Shown here: piece by piece, positions 33,310-45,705 of the stretch
Layout of the letters: every line of letters starts with the position of its first letter
How positions within the stretch are numbered: position 1 is the stretch's first letter
From: Cryptomeria japonica
Lineage: Eukaryota > Streptophyta > Pinopsida > Cupressales > Cupressaceae
Direction of reading: 5' to 3'
Length of the DNA: 64,000 bases
Assembly: GCF_030272615.1 (NCBI RefSeq)
Contig: NC_081412.1
Span: 698,720,656 to 698,784,655 of the forward strand
Notes under the pieces: model-generated
The model's database searches: none
What the model was told of the DNA's origin: nothing
The model's input: the letters and a program-made list of their open reading frames with translations, nothing else
Program-made: the position numbers and the translations under genes

Positions 33310-36004
33310 TCCTGCATCTTAGTTCATTTTATGTAGGGGTTTGACCCCTAATTTACCTCTAAGGTACTCAAAGGTTGTCTTCGTCAAAGGTTTAGTGAAG
33401 ATGTCTGCTAACTGCTCTTTGCTTGTGACATATTCCATTCTAACTTGCTTCTCATGTACTATTTCCCTCAAAAAGTGATATTTTAGGTCTATGCTTCATC
33501 CTTGCATGTAACACAGGATTTTTTGAAATATTAATAGCACTAGGATTGTCACAATAAATAATCACCCATTTAGACATAGCTTTCTTAAAGTCTTCCAACA
33601 CATGTCTCATCCAGATTGCTTGTGTACAATTCATAGATGTTGCAACATATTTTTCTTCAGCTATTGATTATGATACACATGATTTCTTTTTACTTGTCCA
33701 AGCAACCAATCTTCCTCCAAGAAGAAAAGCTCCACTGGTAGTGCTTTTCCAATCATCAATATTGTCTGCCCAATCTGCATCAGTAAACACTTTCAAAGAA
33801 AAGTCATCTTTATAAGGATACCATAATCCATTGTTCCTTTCAGATATTTGTATATCCTTTTCACCGCTACCAAGTGAGTCTCCTTGGGATCTTTCTAAAA
33901 TATAGCAACCAATCCAACAACATGTGCAATATCCGATCTACTATGAACAACATAATGCAACTTACCAATCATGGACTTGTATTCCTTTCAATCTACAAAG
34001 GGTGAATCATCTTGTTTACACAATTTACAACCTATCACCATTAGAGTACCAACTGGTTTGCAATCTTCCATGCCAAAAATTTTCAATACTTCTTTTACAT
34101 ATTTAGTCTGATAGATAAATATTCCACCATCCAGTTGTTGCACCTGCAACTGAATGAAAAATTTAATCTCACCAATAAGAGACATTTCAAATTATTTCTT
34201 CATTTTATCAGAAAAGCCATACATAGATCATCATCACCAGAAAAAATTATATCATCAACAAAAACTTCTGCTATCAACATTATGTCTCCATCAATCTTTA
34301 AATATATGTTACTATCTTCACTAGTACGTTGGAATCCTATCTTGATCAAATGTGTATGCAATCTTTCAAAACATGCTCTCAGTGCTTTCTTCAAACCATA
34401 TAAAGCCTTGTGTAACTTTCAAACCATATTTTCATCTTCACTTAATGCAAATCCATCTGGTTGTTCTATATATACTTCTTCTTCCAGGATACCATTCAAA
34501 AAAGTTGATTTAACGTCCATCTGATATACCTTAAATCCTTTAAAAGCAACAAAGGCAAGTAACATTCTTACACCTTCCAATCTTGTCACCGGTGCAAACA
34601 TTTCACCATGGTCTTCTCCTTCTTCTTGTGCATAGCCTTTGCATACAAGTCTTGCTTTATTCCTTACAACCTTGCCATCTTCATTTAACTTGTTTCTAAA
34701 AACCCATTTTCTTCCTATAACATTCTTGTCTTCCAGTCTAGGAACAAGTGTCCAGGTCTTTTTTTTCTCTATCTGATCCAATTCCTCATTCATAACATTA
34801 ATCCAGTCATCATCCTTTAATGCTTCTCTCACTGTTTTAGGCTCAATAGTAGAAATCAGACAAAAGTTTTCTCTAATTTTCCTTCTAGTTTGTACACCAG
34901 CATTCTTATCTCCTATAATTTGGTCTTTTGAATGATTTAATCTAACATACCTTGGTATTACCAGTTCTAGTGTTGTGCCTTTTGATTCATGTTCATCATC
35001 TTCTTCATTTCTTTCTTCATTTACTGGTTGAGCACCTATTTCTACATTGTTTTGTTCATCATTCTTCTGCACTTCCGGGTCTATAAACACAAGGTTTTCT
35101 TCATCATTTTCAGGCTCAGATTTGCTGATCTCATTAGATTTCTCAGAGAATTCATCAACCTTAACATTTACACTTTCAATTATCTTCTTAGTTCTGTTGT
35201 TATAGTATTTGAATTCTTTACTCTTGGTAGAGTATCCAAGAAATATACCTTCATCACACTTAGCATCAAATTTCCCATTAACGTCATCTCTCTTAATAAA
35301 ACATTTACTCCCAAAAAATTTAAAGTAGCTGACATTAGGAGTCTTACCATTCCAAAGTTCATAAGGTGTTTTATCATTACCTTTCTTGACAAGTACCTAG
35401 TTCAAAGTATAAATAGTTGTGCTAACTACTTCCGTCCAAAACATCTTAGGTACTGCACCTTGTATCAACATTGTTCTAGCAGCTTCCAGAATTTTCCTGT
35501 TCCTTCTCTCAACAATTCCATTTTGTTGTGGAGTTTTGGGTGCAGACATTTGCCTCTTAATTCCCTGTTCATCACAAAACTTCACAAACTCATCAGAAGT
35601 GAACTCACCTCCCCAGTCAGATCTTAAACATTTCAAACTCCTCTCAGTTTCCTTTTCAACTAAAGCTTTAAATGTCTTGAATTTAATGAAAGCCTCATAC
35701 TTTTCTCTCTCAAAAATGTTACCCACATCATCTTTGAAAAATTATCGGTAAAAACCATAAAGTACTTATCACCATAATAGCTTCTAGTCCTCATAGGACC
35801 ACATAGATCAGTGTGAACTAAATCAAGGATATGCACTAAAGAAAATTTTTTGCTCTTAAAAGATACAGAAGTCATCTTACCCATATCACAGTCCTTACAC
35901 AACACATTGTCCAGTTTCACAAGCTGGGGCATACCTCTCACAATACTTGATTTGCTCTTTATCAAATTGTCAAAGCTCACATGACAAAACCTCTTATGCC
36001 ATAA
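33310..36004 (-). pseudogene. C4 integrase, reverse transcriptase and RNase H
   Basis: From the 5' side: a TAG at about 36006 in the WLWHKR motif, then CKDCDMGKM, HTDLCGPM, LRSDWGGEF and PQQNGIVERRNR of integrase. [19 protein letters not shown], an ALYGLK-equivalent and VFVDDIIF (about 34245-34268) belong to reverse transcriptase. IYCDNPSAINISKNPVLHAR belongs to RNase H. Frameshifts fall near 35665, 35395, 34420, 34190 and 33450. It is clearly copia, with domain order as in C1 and C5. Confidence 0.9.
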
Positions 36005-36956
36005 CTAGTTGTCTTCAATCTTAGCCACCAAACAATTATTCACATTAGTATTAAAATGAAAAATATTACCTCTAGTCTTCTTTCCAGTAGCAATCAACTC
36101 TCCTTTACGTCCAAGGATCCTGCACACTCCACTCTTAAATTCAAGAAGATATTCTTTATCATTTAATTGTCCAACACTCTGTAAGTTTTGTTTTAATCCA
36201 TCTACCCAAAAGACATCATCTGCATTACTTTTTCCATTCAATGAAATATATCCTTTACCTTTAACCATGCAGGGTGAGTTGTTACCAAACCTTACCACAC
36301 TGCCATCAAATTCTACAAGAGATAAGAACTTGTTTCTATCACTGGTCATGTGGTGTGAGCAACCACTATCTATTAGCCATTCATCACTGCTATCCATGTG
36401 TGATACCAAAGCTTTTTCATCACTTGAATCTTCCTTCACAACAACAAAGACAATTTCCTCATTGTCCTCTTCCTCAGATTCTGCATCTGTCACACATTCA
36501 TCCACTGCAACATGGCAATGTTTCTTTCCTGTTCCTTTAAATTTCCTGAACTTTTTCTTCTTATCACCATTAGGAAAATTTGCAGCAATGTGTCCAATCT
36601 TATTGCAGGAAAAACACTTCAGAGGAATTTTACCTTTGTACTTATTGGTGCCTCTAGGAAATATTTTAGCCAATAGTGCCTCAAGTTCCATTAGATGATA
36701 TTCATCATCACCATCTCCTCTGCTACCGCCATGACTAGACCTCCAGTCATGATTATGACAAAAATCCTTTCCTTTCTTCACAAATGTACCGGTTACAGAA
36801 GCCTTTAAAGCAGATTCAGATGGCTTAGAAACACTATTATCAAAGTTGTTTAATTCAAATGCAGTCAATTTACCAATAAGGGAATCAACAGTAAAATTAT
36901 CTTTAGAAATAGATCTCAACTCTTGTATTGCAGATGTCGCATGTATAAACTCATAA
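36005..36956 (-). pseudogene. C4 gag (C-terminal part) and protease
   Basis: The frame runs from IHATSAIQELRSISKDNF through a CCHC knuckle CFSCNKIGHIAANF, whose last Cys is Phe (about 36575-36620). An acidic linker and the protease motif WLIDSGCSHHMTSD (about 36350-36390) follow. It is open for about 317 codons. Gag residues upstream of this point are absent because G2 inserted here. Confidence 0.9.
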
Positions 36957-38192
36957 TGTAATATCAACTAGGAATAAAAGGGAAATCATGAATCCCTATC
37001 CTAATTAGAATTCAAACAAACAAACAATAAAATAACACAGAAGCAAGAAACAGGAATATAAGATGTATCAATCAATCCCCCCCTATTCCAAGACTGCATA
37101 TAGCTTCCAATGCTCTTCTCCTCTTTGTGATATGGTGGCTCTCAAATATCATGCTGGCAACTTGCAAATGACACAAAGATTCAAAGTTCGTGATTCAAAG
37201 GAATTGTGAGGAAATGAATGCTCAATTTATAGATAATTGGATGAGAATTGATTGATAGGTGGAACAGAATGATTAAGAGGTGGAACTCAGGTGAGCTCAC
37301 ATGCTGATTGATAGTTGAACTGCTGATTTGGAGGTGAAACGAAATAGATTGAATAGATAAATGAGTCAACTGATTGATACAAAGCTGATTGAAAGATGAA
37401 AAAGAATGATTGGAGGAAATAAAGAGGAGGAGATAGTTAACTTATCGAAAGCTGATTGAGAGCTTTATTTAGAAAAAGCTAACTGAAAGATAGAAAAAGA
37501 AATTGAAGAGATAATTGAATTAATTAATTTAGCATGTGCTTGAACTTTGACTTGGATTTTCAATTTAATCTTTTTTTTTAGAATTAATTCAAATATTGAA
37601 TTTATTTTAAATTCAATTTAGTATTTGAATATATTTAGAACTTGACTTTGATTTTCAATTTGATTTTTGAAATCATGCACATGTATTTGAAATTAGAAGA
37701 ATATGAATTTGAATGAAATTAGAAGAATAGATGAAATTAAAAGAAACAATTAGTTAATTAAATAATTTAAAGAAACTATTTCATTATTTAGAAATTTAAT
37801 TTAATTAAATAATAAAGATTATTTAAATTAAAGGATTAAAATCACAATTAATTAAATAATAAATATTTAATTAATATTTAGAAAGGGGTTAATGATTAAA
37901 TGATTAACTGAATAGAGATAGAAATTGAAAATGGAATTTATTTAAATAATAAAGATTATTTAAATTTGGGAATTAATCAGAATTAATTAAATAAAAAATA
38001 TTTAATTAACATTATAAAATGGTTTAAATGATTAAATGATTACATTATTGAATTTGGAAATGAATTAATTAGTAAGATGGTGAGGAAATACGAAATTAGA
38101 AGAATAAGATTAATTAACTTAATTAAAGAATTATTAAATCAATTAGAGGAATAATTAGTACATGATCAATCAGACATTTTTAGGTGTCTACA
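36957..38192 (-). repeat. G2 3' LTR (about 1236 bp)
   Basis: On the reverse strand it begins TGTAGACACCTAAAAATG at 38192 and ends near TTGATATTACA (36957). TATA-like TCTATAAATTGAG lies at about 37220. The U3 part (37500-38150) is AT-rich with TTAATTAAATAA words. The lower end is inferred from the point where C4 gag coding starts; the duplication would be CATAA (36952-36956). Confidence 0.7.
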
Positions 38193-38208
38193 TTTTCCCC
38201 TCTTTGAG
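38193..38208 (-). other. G2 polypurine tract
   Basis: The reverse strand reads AAAGAGGGGAAAA directly before TGTAGACACC. This is the plus-strand priming site and shows that the LTR beside it is the 3' one. Confidence 0.75.
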
Positions 38209-38465
38209 ACAAAGTCGGAACGACGTTTCAAAGAAAACGAAAAAAATTTGCCCCAGTATGCCTTGGTACCACTGTATAGTGTAAATATGCCCCCTCAGAA
38301 AAGGTGGTCAAAAAATTTGGAAATTGAGACCATATTTTTGATATGAGTATAATGAGAAATCGTGTGAAGTTTCGTGCATTTTCGACATCGTTTGAGTAGC
38401 CTACAAGTTGTTTGAAGTTGACGGGGACCATGGGCATCGGAGTGGGAAAAACCCTAATTCTGAGT

Positions 38466-38474
38466 TATAAATAG
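38466..38474 (+). promoter_or_regulatory. TATA box of the antisense PMD gene
   Basis: TATAAATAG, a perfect plant TATA box, lies 100 bp before the ATG at 38566 on the forward strand, opposite to G2 transcription. Confidence 0.65.
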
Positions 38475-38565
38475 AGAGTTTAGCTTTTCATTTTCTCATT
38501 TGCATTGTGGTGAGTTCATAGAGATCCTTGCGAGTTTTTTGCTTTCCTTTGAGTATTTGATCATC

Positions 38566-40963
38566 ATGGTTGGACGAGTGCAGTTATCTGACCGAGTATG
38601 CTCTTATCAGAGACCTTCAGGGACTGGCGGCATGGTATTTTCCCAAATTGTTGCCCGATTTTTTGCCTGTTTTTTGCAATTTTTTCAAAAAAAATTCAAA
38701 GAGCTAATTTTTATTCATCACACATACGCCTGTCGATTTTAACGCATTAGTATTAAGTGTTAGGCAAACACTATAAATGTATTGCAAAAGCTCTAAATGT
38801 ACCACAAAAGCTTAAGTGTCATGCATATATTATTAGTGTTACACATTTGCTTATCTATTCATGCATTAGTTATAAATGGTACGCATTCATTGCAATTGTT
38901 ACACATAAGCATTAATTGTACCACAATAGTGTTAATTGTCACACATAAGTATTTAACTTCACGCATTCATTGGTAATTGAAGTTTTTGTCATGTGTTTGA
39001 TAATTTTTTGTAATCACGTTATCCAATATCTGACATTTTCAATATTTTCTCTATGTAGGAGAATATTAGAGTATTATACTGCCGACAGAGCAGACCCAAT
39101 GGACTTGATCTTCGAGTCAATTTACTTGATGAGGAGATTGCACATATCCGACATCTAGGTTTATATCACGTTTTACATTTGCCAGAGGTTACAATCAACA
39201 GGGCCTTGATTACAATGTTAGTAGAGCAGTGGCATTTTGAGACATGTTCCTTCCATCTTCCTATTGGTGAGGCATCCATTACCTTAGAGGATGTTTGGTG
39301 TATACTGCATATTCCCATTCATGGTGTGAGAGTTATATATGATCATAACGATGGCATCGCTGGACTGTGTGCCCTTTTTGAGTGTGAGGAGCAGGATTTA
39401 CAAATCAGTGGTCATTATGATATCCCTTGGGCTCGCTTGGACTATGATGATCTTACTATAGTATTGTGCACTATAATAGGTGGTTTGTTGATTCCTGACA
39501 GATGAGGTCCTGGCTATCCAATTGGATGGGGTAGAGTGCTCCATGATACAATTTCTCATCGTCGAGTATATGCTTGGGGTCCTTGTCTTTTAGCAATGCT
39601 TTATTATAAGATGCATGATATTGTATACTTGGGACATCGATTGGTCAGCTGTGGTGTGACATTGCTCCAGACTTGGGTGTGGGAGCACATTTCTATCTCG
39701 AGACCAATTATTCATGTTGACTTGTAGCCTAATGAGCCCTATGTGTACAGATACACACCTGGTATTAGACACAAGGGTTCGGGTAACACCTTGTACTGGT
39801 GACATCAGCTTGATATCTTACAACATTTCATTTGGAGACCATATTTAGATTGCCCTGATTGGGCAGATGATGCACAACACTTGCCTTTCTGCAGACAACA
39901 GAGATATCTTATTGGGAGGACCGTTGAGACTCAGAGGATTATTGAGATGTCTTTTCCAGGAGGGGTACTCAGACAATTTAGGGAGATACAAGTGATACCT
40001 GTTGTAATTGTGTACTTTTCTCATGTTTCTCGTGAGGTTTTTGATTGGGGTGTATGCATACAGTCACATGTGGTGGCTACCAAGTTTGATGCTCTTCAAG
40101 GATTACGGTGGGGTTGGAGTGTAGGTGCAGCAAATCCAAGGACTACTTTTGAGTATGATGCATGGTGGGCCAGACATAGGCCTATTCCATCGACTGATCC
40201 GACTGTTCTGATCATAGCGTAGCAGATACGATATCCTAGACAACAACTGAGGATCGACATGGGGGAGAGGAGAGGAGATGACAAAGGAGAGGAGGGAGGA
40301 GGAGGAGAGGAGGGTGGAGGAGATGAGGGAGGAGATGAGGACGTAGACATTGGTGGAGACACCGAGTCTATGAGCAATGGGGATGATGATGATTCTTTAG
40401 AGTCATCGAGTAGTGAGGATGGGGATGATGATGATATGCTGGAGCTAGAGGATGTGCATGTTGCAGAGGGGGGAGGAGGATAGGGTGGTGATGGAGATGA
40501 TGTTGATCCATAGATTCGCAAAGCGCAGATCCACAGTCTAGAGGATGAGGTTGCCAGACTTAGGCAATGATGAGATGTTGAGCGGGAGGCATTCTACAGA
40601 GACTATGGTGCACTAGAGACCGAGAGGGATCATCTCCAGAGAGAGAGAGATGAGGCAGTTAAACGGTTGTAGATGATTCAAGCTACCTATGATCATCATT
40701 TTGCTCCAGGTACTGATGCACACAAACAGTCTAACAGACTCTATTACGCTACACAGGAGGATTTTTATTATTGACAACTCTACTATGACATTGTACCTTA
40801 GAGATAGAGAGCTCCTAGATTTAGTGAGGTTAGAGGTCATTCTGGTTCTAGTAGGACTTCTACACGGAGGACCAGTAGTGGTAGTGTTATGGGTCCACCT
40901 CGACATCCTAGGGCAGGATCTAGAGGGAAGGATCCACCTATTGATAGAGGTAGTGTTGGTTGA
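38566..40963 (+). pseudogene. Antisense gene for a plant mobile domain (PMD) protein inside G2, two exons, decayed
   Basis: Proposed exon 1 is 38566-38634 (23 codons, MVGRVQLSDRV onward). The intron 38635-39058 begins GTATTT and ends CTCTATGTAG after a pyrimidine-rich stretch. Exon 2, 39059-40963, joins in phase and stays in one frame for 634 codons. It carries the MAIN/PMD pattern: INRALITMLVEQWHFET, FHLPIGEASITLEDV and a Gly/Val turn, then WADDAQHLPFCRQQRYL. After the domain come an acidic Gly/Glu/Asp stretch (40259-40510), a short heptad-like helix (40520-40680) and a Ser/Arg-rich tail. Twelve internal stops (7 TAG, 5 TGA) and no indel are seen. PMD proteins of the MAIN family act in the nucleus in silencing; a role for this copy is unknown. 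Confidence 0.8.
38635..39058 (+). other. Intron of the antisense PMD gene, with a degenerate repeat
   Basis: GT-AG borders with phase 0 on both sides. From 38745 to 38965, words such as AAGTGTTA, TACCACAA, CACATAAG and CGCATTCATTG recur every 20-30 bp. Confidence 0.6.
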
Positions 40964-43569
40964 GACATTGAGATCATGTTATCTGAGCCTTCGGGCTTGT
41001 TTATGATTATTGTATTCGGACATATTACCATTTTTGAGTTATATAAATAATATGTAGTTTTTGGCAGCGATTTATTATGCCTTGTTTTCCATGTATGTTG
41101 TATGATGCTATGAGTTATGCAATACATGTCTATATGATTTATGAATAATTCTTATGAATGCAATGGTTTCTACATGATTTATGATGTAATGATTAATGAA
41201 TGGTTTAATGCTTTCTATATGAAAAACATGATGTTTATGAATGCAATGGTTATTAAATGCAATTTATACTAGATGAATGCAACTTAAAACTATATGGATG
41301 CAATTTAAAACTATATGGATGATTTAAAACTATATGGATGGTTTTGTATAAATATAATTTAAAACTATATGGATGGTTTTGTATAAATATAATTTAAAAC
41401 TATATGGATGTTTTTGTATGATAATGCCAGAATTTTCCTTTAACTTAGATGGACCTTGAAGAAATGTTAGTAAGATGAAAGAAAAAAGAGATTGATGAAA
41501 GAAAAATGTTAGATGACAGAAAATGATTTAGAAAAAGATGAGAAATCAGCAAACTATCAATAAGCAGATCAGATAAGAATGATTGAATCACGAACCTGTG
41601 TCATTATTTATTGCACAACATATATTCATCACTGAGCCTTATTGTTGAACAATGAAGCTTAGCATATCAGGGTATAAGGAACCAAGATGTAAAGATATCT
41701 CATTGAAGAAACAAACACGTAGCAGACAAGGAGTGAACCCCTCCATTCTGGGAAATACACTAGGGGTCGAGGTATGTGTGGCATTCACTAGCTGAATGCT
41801 CCTATCACAGACACCCACTAGACCAATTTCCCTAGAACTTCATCGATTCACACCACAAACAACAACAACAAAAAAAGATAATGCCCATCATGGCTCCTCT
41901 AGTCACTTGTGGACATCCTTGAGTAGCATAGGAACATGATCTGTCGGCAAATGATAAAAGATAAAGACTGACCTGGACAAAATTCAGCAGCTATACTGAC
42001 CTTGTGCCTTCATTCTTAGTTGCTTGATGTGATGGTTGATAATGTCTAATCTCATAAAGTTGCGGACCCTGTTTAAGACTAACCTGTCTGATTTTGTTAA
42101 CTTCGTGCAAAGTGTTTGTTGGATATCTGCTAGAGTATTTGTTTCTTGCAAGACATTTTATTTCAAGTTTTTTGATTGATTGAATTTTTATTGTTTTTGG
42201 ATTTTGCAAATTGATATTTGAATATTTTTGGTTGATTTTTTTCGGACATTATATGGATGTTTTTGATATTTTTTCAAGACTTTTTCGGAATGTTTTTGGT
42301 ATTATTTGCTTTCCCAATGTTTTTGGATTTTGATGTTTTCCCAATGTTTTTGGATTTTGTGGATTACATATGAATGTTTTTGATTGATTTTTATGTTTTT
42401 CACTATTTTTTGGATTTTTTCAATTATGCCCCCAGTGTGCAAACCTATATGACATGATCATCTGTAGAATGAATGTGGAGACAATAAATTTTTGACATGA
42501 CCTATGTTAATGCAATATGCATGATGAATATGCATTTCCTATTCTAACAAGGATAATTGCGTTTGTTTAGCATTTTGTAATACACCAATTGAATTGGAGC
42601 TACAAAACATTTCATAGATAAGCGGTCAATCAATCCTTTAGGTCCCTTGGAACATTCAAATTAACACACTTAGTGACTAGGATTACAAATAGAGATGCGG
42701 AAAGCTTCCCCATTGGTTCTTGAAACTTTGTTCTTTTTCCCATGTGTATGCAAATGAGATAATTATTTCTCTTGTGTTCACTAAAGATCCTTAGGATCCT
42801 ATATGACTAGCTATATGGATTATTCTAACTTCAAAAGCATCCCGAATAGAGCCTCACTACTAGCAAGCTTTTATAGCTCCGACGAGGTTATAGACTGTAA
42901 TTTCTCAAATATTGCTCCGCTGCCAGTAGGCATTCATAGCCCTGATGGAGTTACTTGCACGTTCCCATAATCAAGATTTTTGTCTCACTTTGTAAGCATG
43001 ATATTTCAGTTATATATCATTACTCTTTTGCCTTGAGATGAATATTTGGCATAGCACTTTTTTCTTTTTTCTTTTCTTGAGTTGACTTGTAAGTAATTAA
43101 ACCTACTTGGGTGTGACAATTACAACGGTGCTACTAAAGTAGAATTTTAGATTTTTCATTAGTCATATGATCAACTAGGTGTCTAGAATGAATTATAGAT
43201 TTTGTTAATGTGTTTGAGATATATAAATTGATAGATTTTGGGATAACAAGTCTCAAATAGTGAAATCACTACCCAACCATAAGTAAAGTGTCGTCACGGG
43301 GTAATGTTGAAAATGAATGACCTTAGGATCTCGAAAGACTTCATGTCCGAATATCTAAGAAATGAGATGACCCTTGTTTCTCTTGAATGCAAATAGATGA
43401 TAAAATTGGACAGTTGCCTTGTTTTATTGATGCTTCTACATGATAATGCAAAAACTTTGTGAATGCGATGCATTTGAAAAAGAAACCATATGTGATGTAG
43501 TGTTTTGAAGAAAAATGATATGCAATGCAAAAAGAAAAACCTAAACTAACCCATCCCTTAGATATAATA
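40964..43569. other. G2 non-coding 3' region
   Basis: No gene on either strand. It is AT-rich and holds a tandem repeat (41283-41417) and, on the forward strand, a T-rich stretch with recurring TGTTTTTGGAT words (42180-42425). Confidence 0.6.
41283..41417. repeat. Short tandem repeat around TTAAAACTATATGGATG
   Basis: The word AAAACTATATGGATG occurs five times. The last two full units also contain GTTTTGTATAAATATAATTT, giving a period of about 45 bp. It lies in the G2 3' region. Confidence 0.85.
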
Positions 43570-44130
43570 TCATTTAAGGTGCACGTTGTTGAAAGGGCCA
43601 GGGAGTGGATCTCCCTCCATGGTAGCCAAATTGTATTCTCCATTTCCTATAACCCTTATTATGATAAAAGGACCTAGCCAGTTAGGTTCAAACTTCCCTA
43701 GCTTTTCTCATTCCGCTAGGTTCCTTTGGTTCTCTTTGAGAACTAGATCTCCTACTTCAAAATTCCTTGGGCGTAATCATTTATTGTATCTCCTTCTCAA
43801 TATGTTCTGATAACCTTGCAAATGATTTAAAGTAGTTTGTCTCTTTTCATCGAGCGTTTCTAGCTCTTGTAATCTTGCAACCCGATAGTCTTCCTCTGAT
43901 ATGATTTTTTTTATGGAGACTCTTAAAGACGGTAGTTCTATTTCAATAGGTAGTATCGCTTACGTACACTAGACCAAGGAATATGGTGTTGCTCCTGTAA
44001 GGGTGTGTACTCCTATTCTATAAGCCCAAAGAGTGGGATTTAATTGGAGATGTCAGTCTTGTCTTGCATCAGTGACAACTTTCTTAAGGATCTTTAATAT
44101 TGTCTTGTTTGTTGCCTCTTCTTAACAAAT
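43570..44130 (-). pseudogene. G2 integrase C-terminal half
   Basis: Reverse-strand blocks are LNPTLWAYRIGVHTLTGATP, then PIEIELPSLRV, RVARLQELETLDEKR, GDLVLKENQRNLAE and FEPNWLGPFII, ending FNNVHLK. These are the hallmarks after the catalytic core in Tat-type gypsy integrase. The core itself, with its D,D,E residues, and the zinc finger are missing: RNase H sequence (FDPLKYLL) is joined directly to this part near 44125, so an internal deletion removed them. Confidence 0.85.
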
Positions 44131-45705
44131 ATTTGAGTGGATCAAAGAGTGCGATGAGTTGTACTTTATGACTCAACATATAATGTCTAAGTTTATGAGA
44201 TGCAAAAATCAGTGCTAGACATGCTCAATCTATAGGAGTGTAATTAAGCTCATATCCAATTAAGGTTCTACTTATATAGTATATTGCTCTTTCCTTTCCT
44301 TGATCATCATGTTGTGCCAACAAGGCTCCAAAAGATGAGTTTCTTGTTGATATATATAGTAATAGGGGTTTTCTTGGAGTAGGTGGAACTAACACTGGAG
44401 TATTTAGAAGGTAATCATTTAAAGCTTGAAAATCTTCTTGGCACTGTTCTGTCCATTTGAAGGTAACTCCTTTTCTGAGTAAATACTAAAATGGATGACA
44501 TTTATCTGCTAGCTGTGCTATGAACCTCCTTATAGACTGCATTCTTCCTTGTAACCCTCTTAACTGCTTTTGTGTTGATGGAGGTTGCATATCCATGATT
44601 GCTTTGACCTTTGTAGGATCGACTTCAATTCCTTTATTAGACACAATAAAACCTAAAATTTTGCCTATTGTTACACCAAACACACACTTTTGGGGGTTTA
44701 TCCTAAGAATTTACTGATTTAATCAATCAAATATCTTTGCAAGAACTTCAAGATGGCCTTCTCTTATCTGTGATTTAGCTAGTAGATCATCCCTAATTCC
44801 ACATAATCCTGTCATAGCCCTTTGATATGTTGCTCCTGCATTCTTAAGACCAAACAACATGACATTCCAACAATATGTTCCCTATGGACAGGTAAATGTC
44901 ATCATGTGTTGATCTTCCAGTGCAATGCTGATCTGGTTGTATCCCGAGAAACCATCCATTAATGAAAGGATTTCATTCCCAACAGTTAAGTCAACTATCA
45001 TGTCTATGTTGGGTAATGGGAAATCATCCTTAGGGCATGATTTGTTTAGATTTGGAAAGTTGATACAGATTCTTATGCCCCCAGTGGGCTTAGTCACAGG
45101 TAATAGATTGGATATCCATTCTGCATAGTCAATAGGTCGAATGAAGCCCACATCCAAAAGCTTTTGCAGTTCTATTTTGATCAGTAATGCAATCTGTGGA
45201 TGCATCTTTCTTAGCTTTTATTTGTACGGATTAATTCCTGGTAGCAATGGTAAATGATGTAACACCAATTCTAGATCTAAGCCTAGCATATCCGCATAGG
45301 ACCAAGTGAAATTGATAGGGTGTTGTTTGAAGAACTATATGAATTTGTCCTTTTCTTCCTAGTTTAATGATTTTTCTAAATGGATATTATGTACGACTTC
45401 TCCTTCTGCTATATTTACTTCTTCAATTTCTTCCATGAGTAATGTTGAATTCTCTTTTTTAATAGAGAGGTTGTCTAACTCACTCTTGCCATTGCGGTCA
45501 CTTTGATCCATATCTTCTATTAAAGAGGTACTTGCTTCTCCAAAGTATGTTGTTCTATCTAGGTCTACAGCAAATCTTGCCTTGTGATCACCTTGTGGAA
45601 ATCCTTCTCTGACACCAAGGAATTCTGCAATAGCTTCATCATTCTCAAACCAATCTAGAGTTGGTTTTCCTTCTCGCCCCCAATCAATCAAATGTGAGTG
45701 TACAA
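44131..45705 (-). pseudogene. G2 reverse transcriptase and RNase H
   Basis: The region opens with an Asp/Glu-rich linker (45359-45691) and FTWSYADMLGLD, then KMHPQIALLIKIELQKLLD, GGIRICINFPNLNKSCPKDD, SLMDGFSGYNQI (catalytic Asp) and MLFGLKNAGATYQRAM. The YVDD box is lost: the sequence passes from the fourth block to a GIRDDLLAKS-like string about nine residues too early. Next come FGVTIGKILGFIVSNKGIEV and the RNase H start (TFKWTEQCQEDFQAL), with SFGALLAQHDDQGKERAIYY. Confidence 0.9.

Larger units (their letters stand above)
31457..36956 (-). mobile_element. C4: reverse-strand Ty1/copia, 5' end cut off by G2
   Basis: The 3' LTR lies at 31457-32958. RNase H, reverse transcriptase, integrase, protease and the C-terminal half of gag follow toward higher coordinates. 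The gag reading frame ends abruptly at 36957, exactly where the G2 LTR starts. The missing N-terminal gag, leader and 5' LTR should lie beyond the far end of G2, outside the window. Confidence 0.87.

Noticed and set aside
34989-36698. Forward-strand ORFs over C4 (34989-35627, 35419-35751, 36267-36698)
   Set aside because: They are shadows of copia integrase and gag on the reverse strand, where conserved motifs are readable.
37500-38150. Matrix attachment region or origin in the AT-rich TTAATTAAATAA stretch
   Set aside because: The same kind of AT-rich stretch lies in the U3 of the G1 LTR, so it is ordinary LTR composition.
40096-40521. Reverse-strand Ser/Pro-rich ORF
   Set aside because: Antisense of the acidic GAG/GAT-rich tail of the PMD frame; composition artefact.
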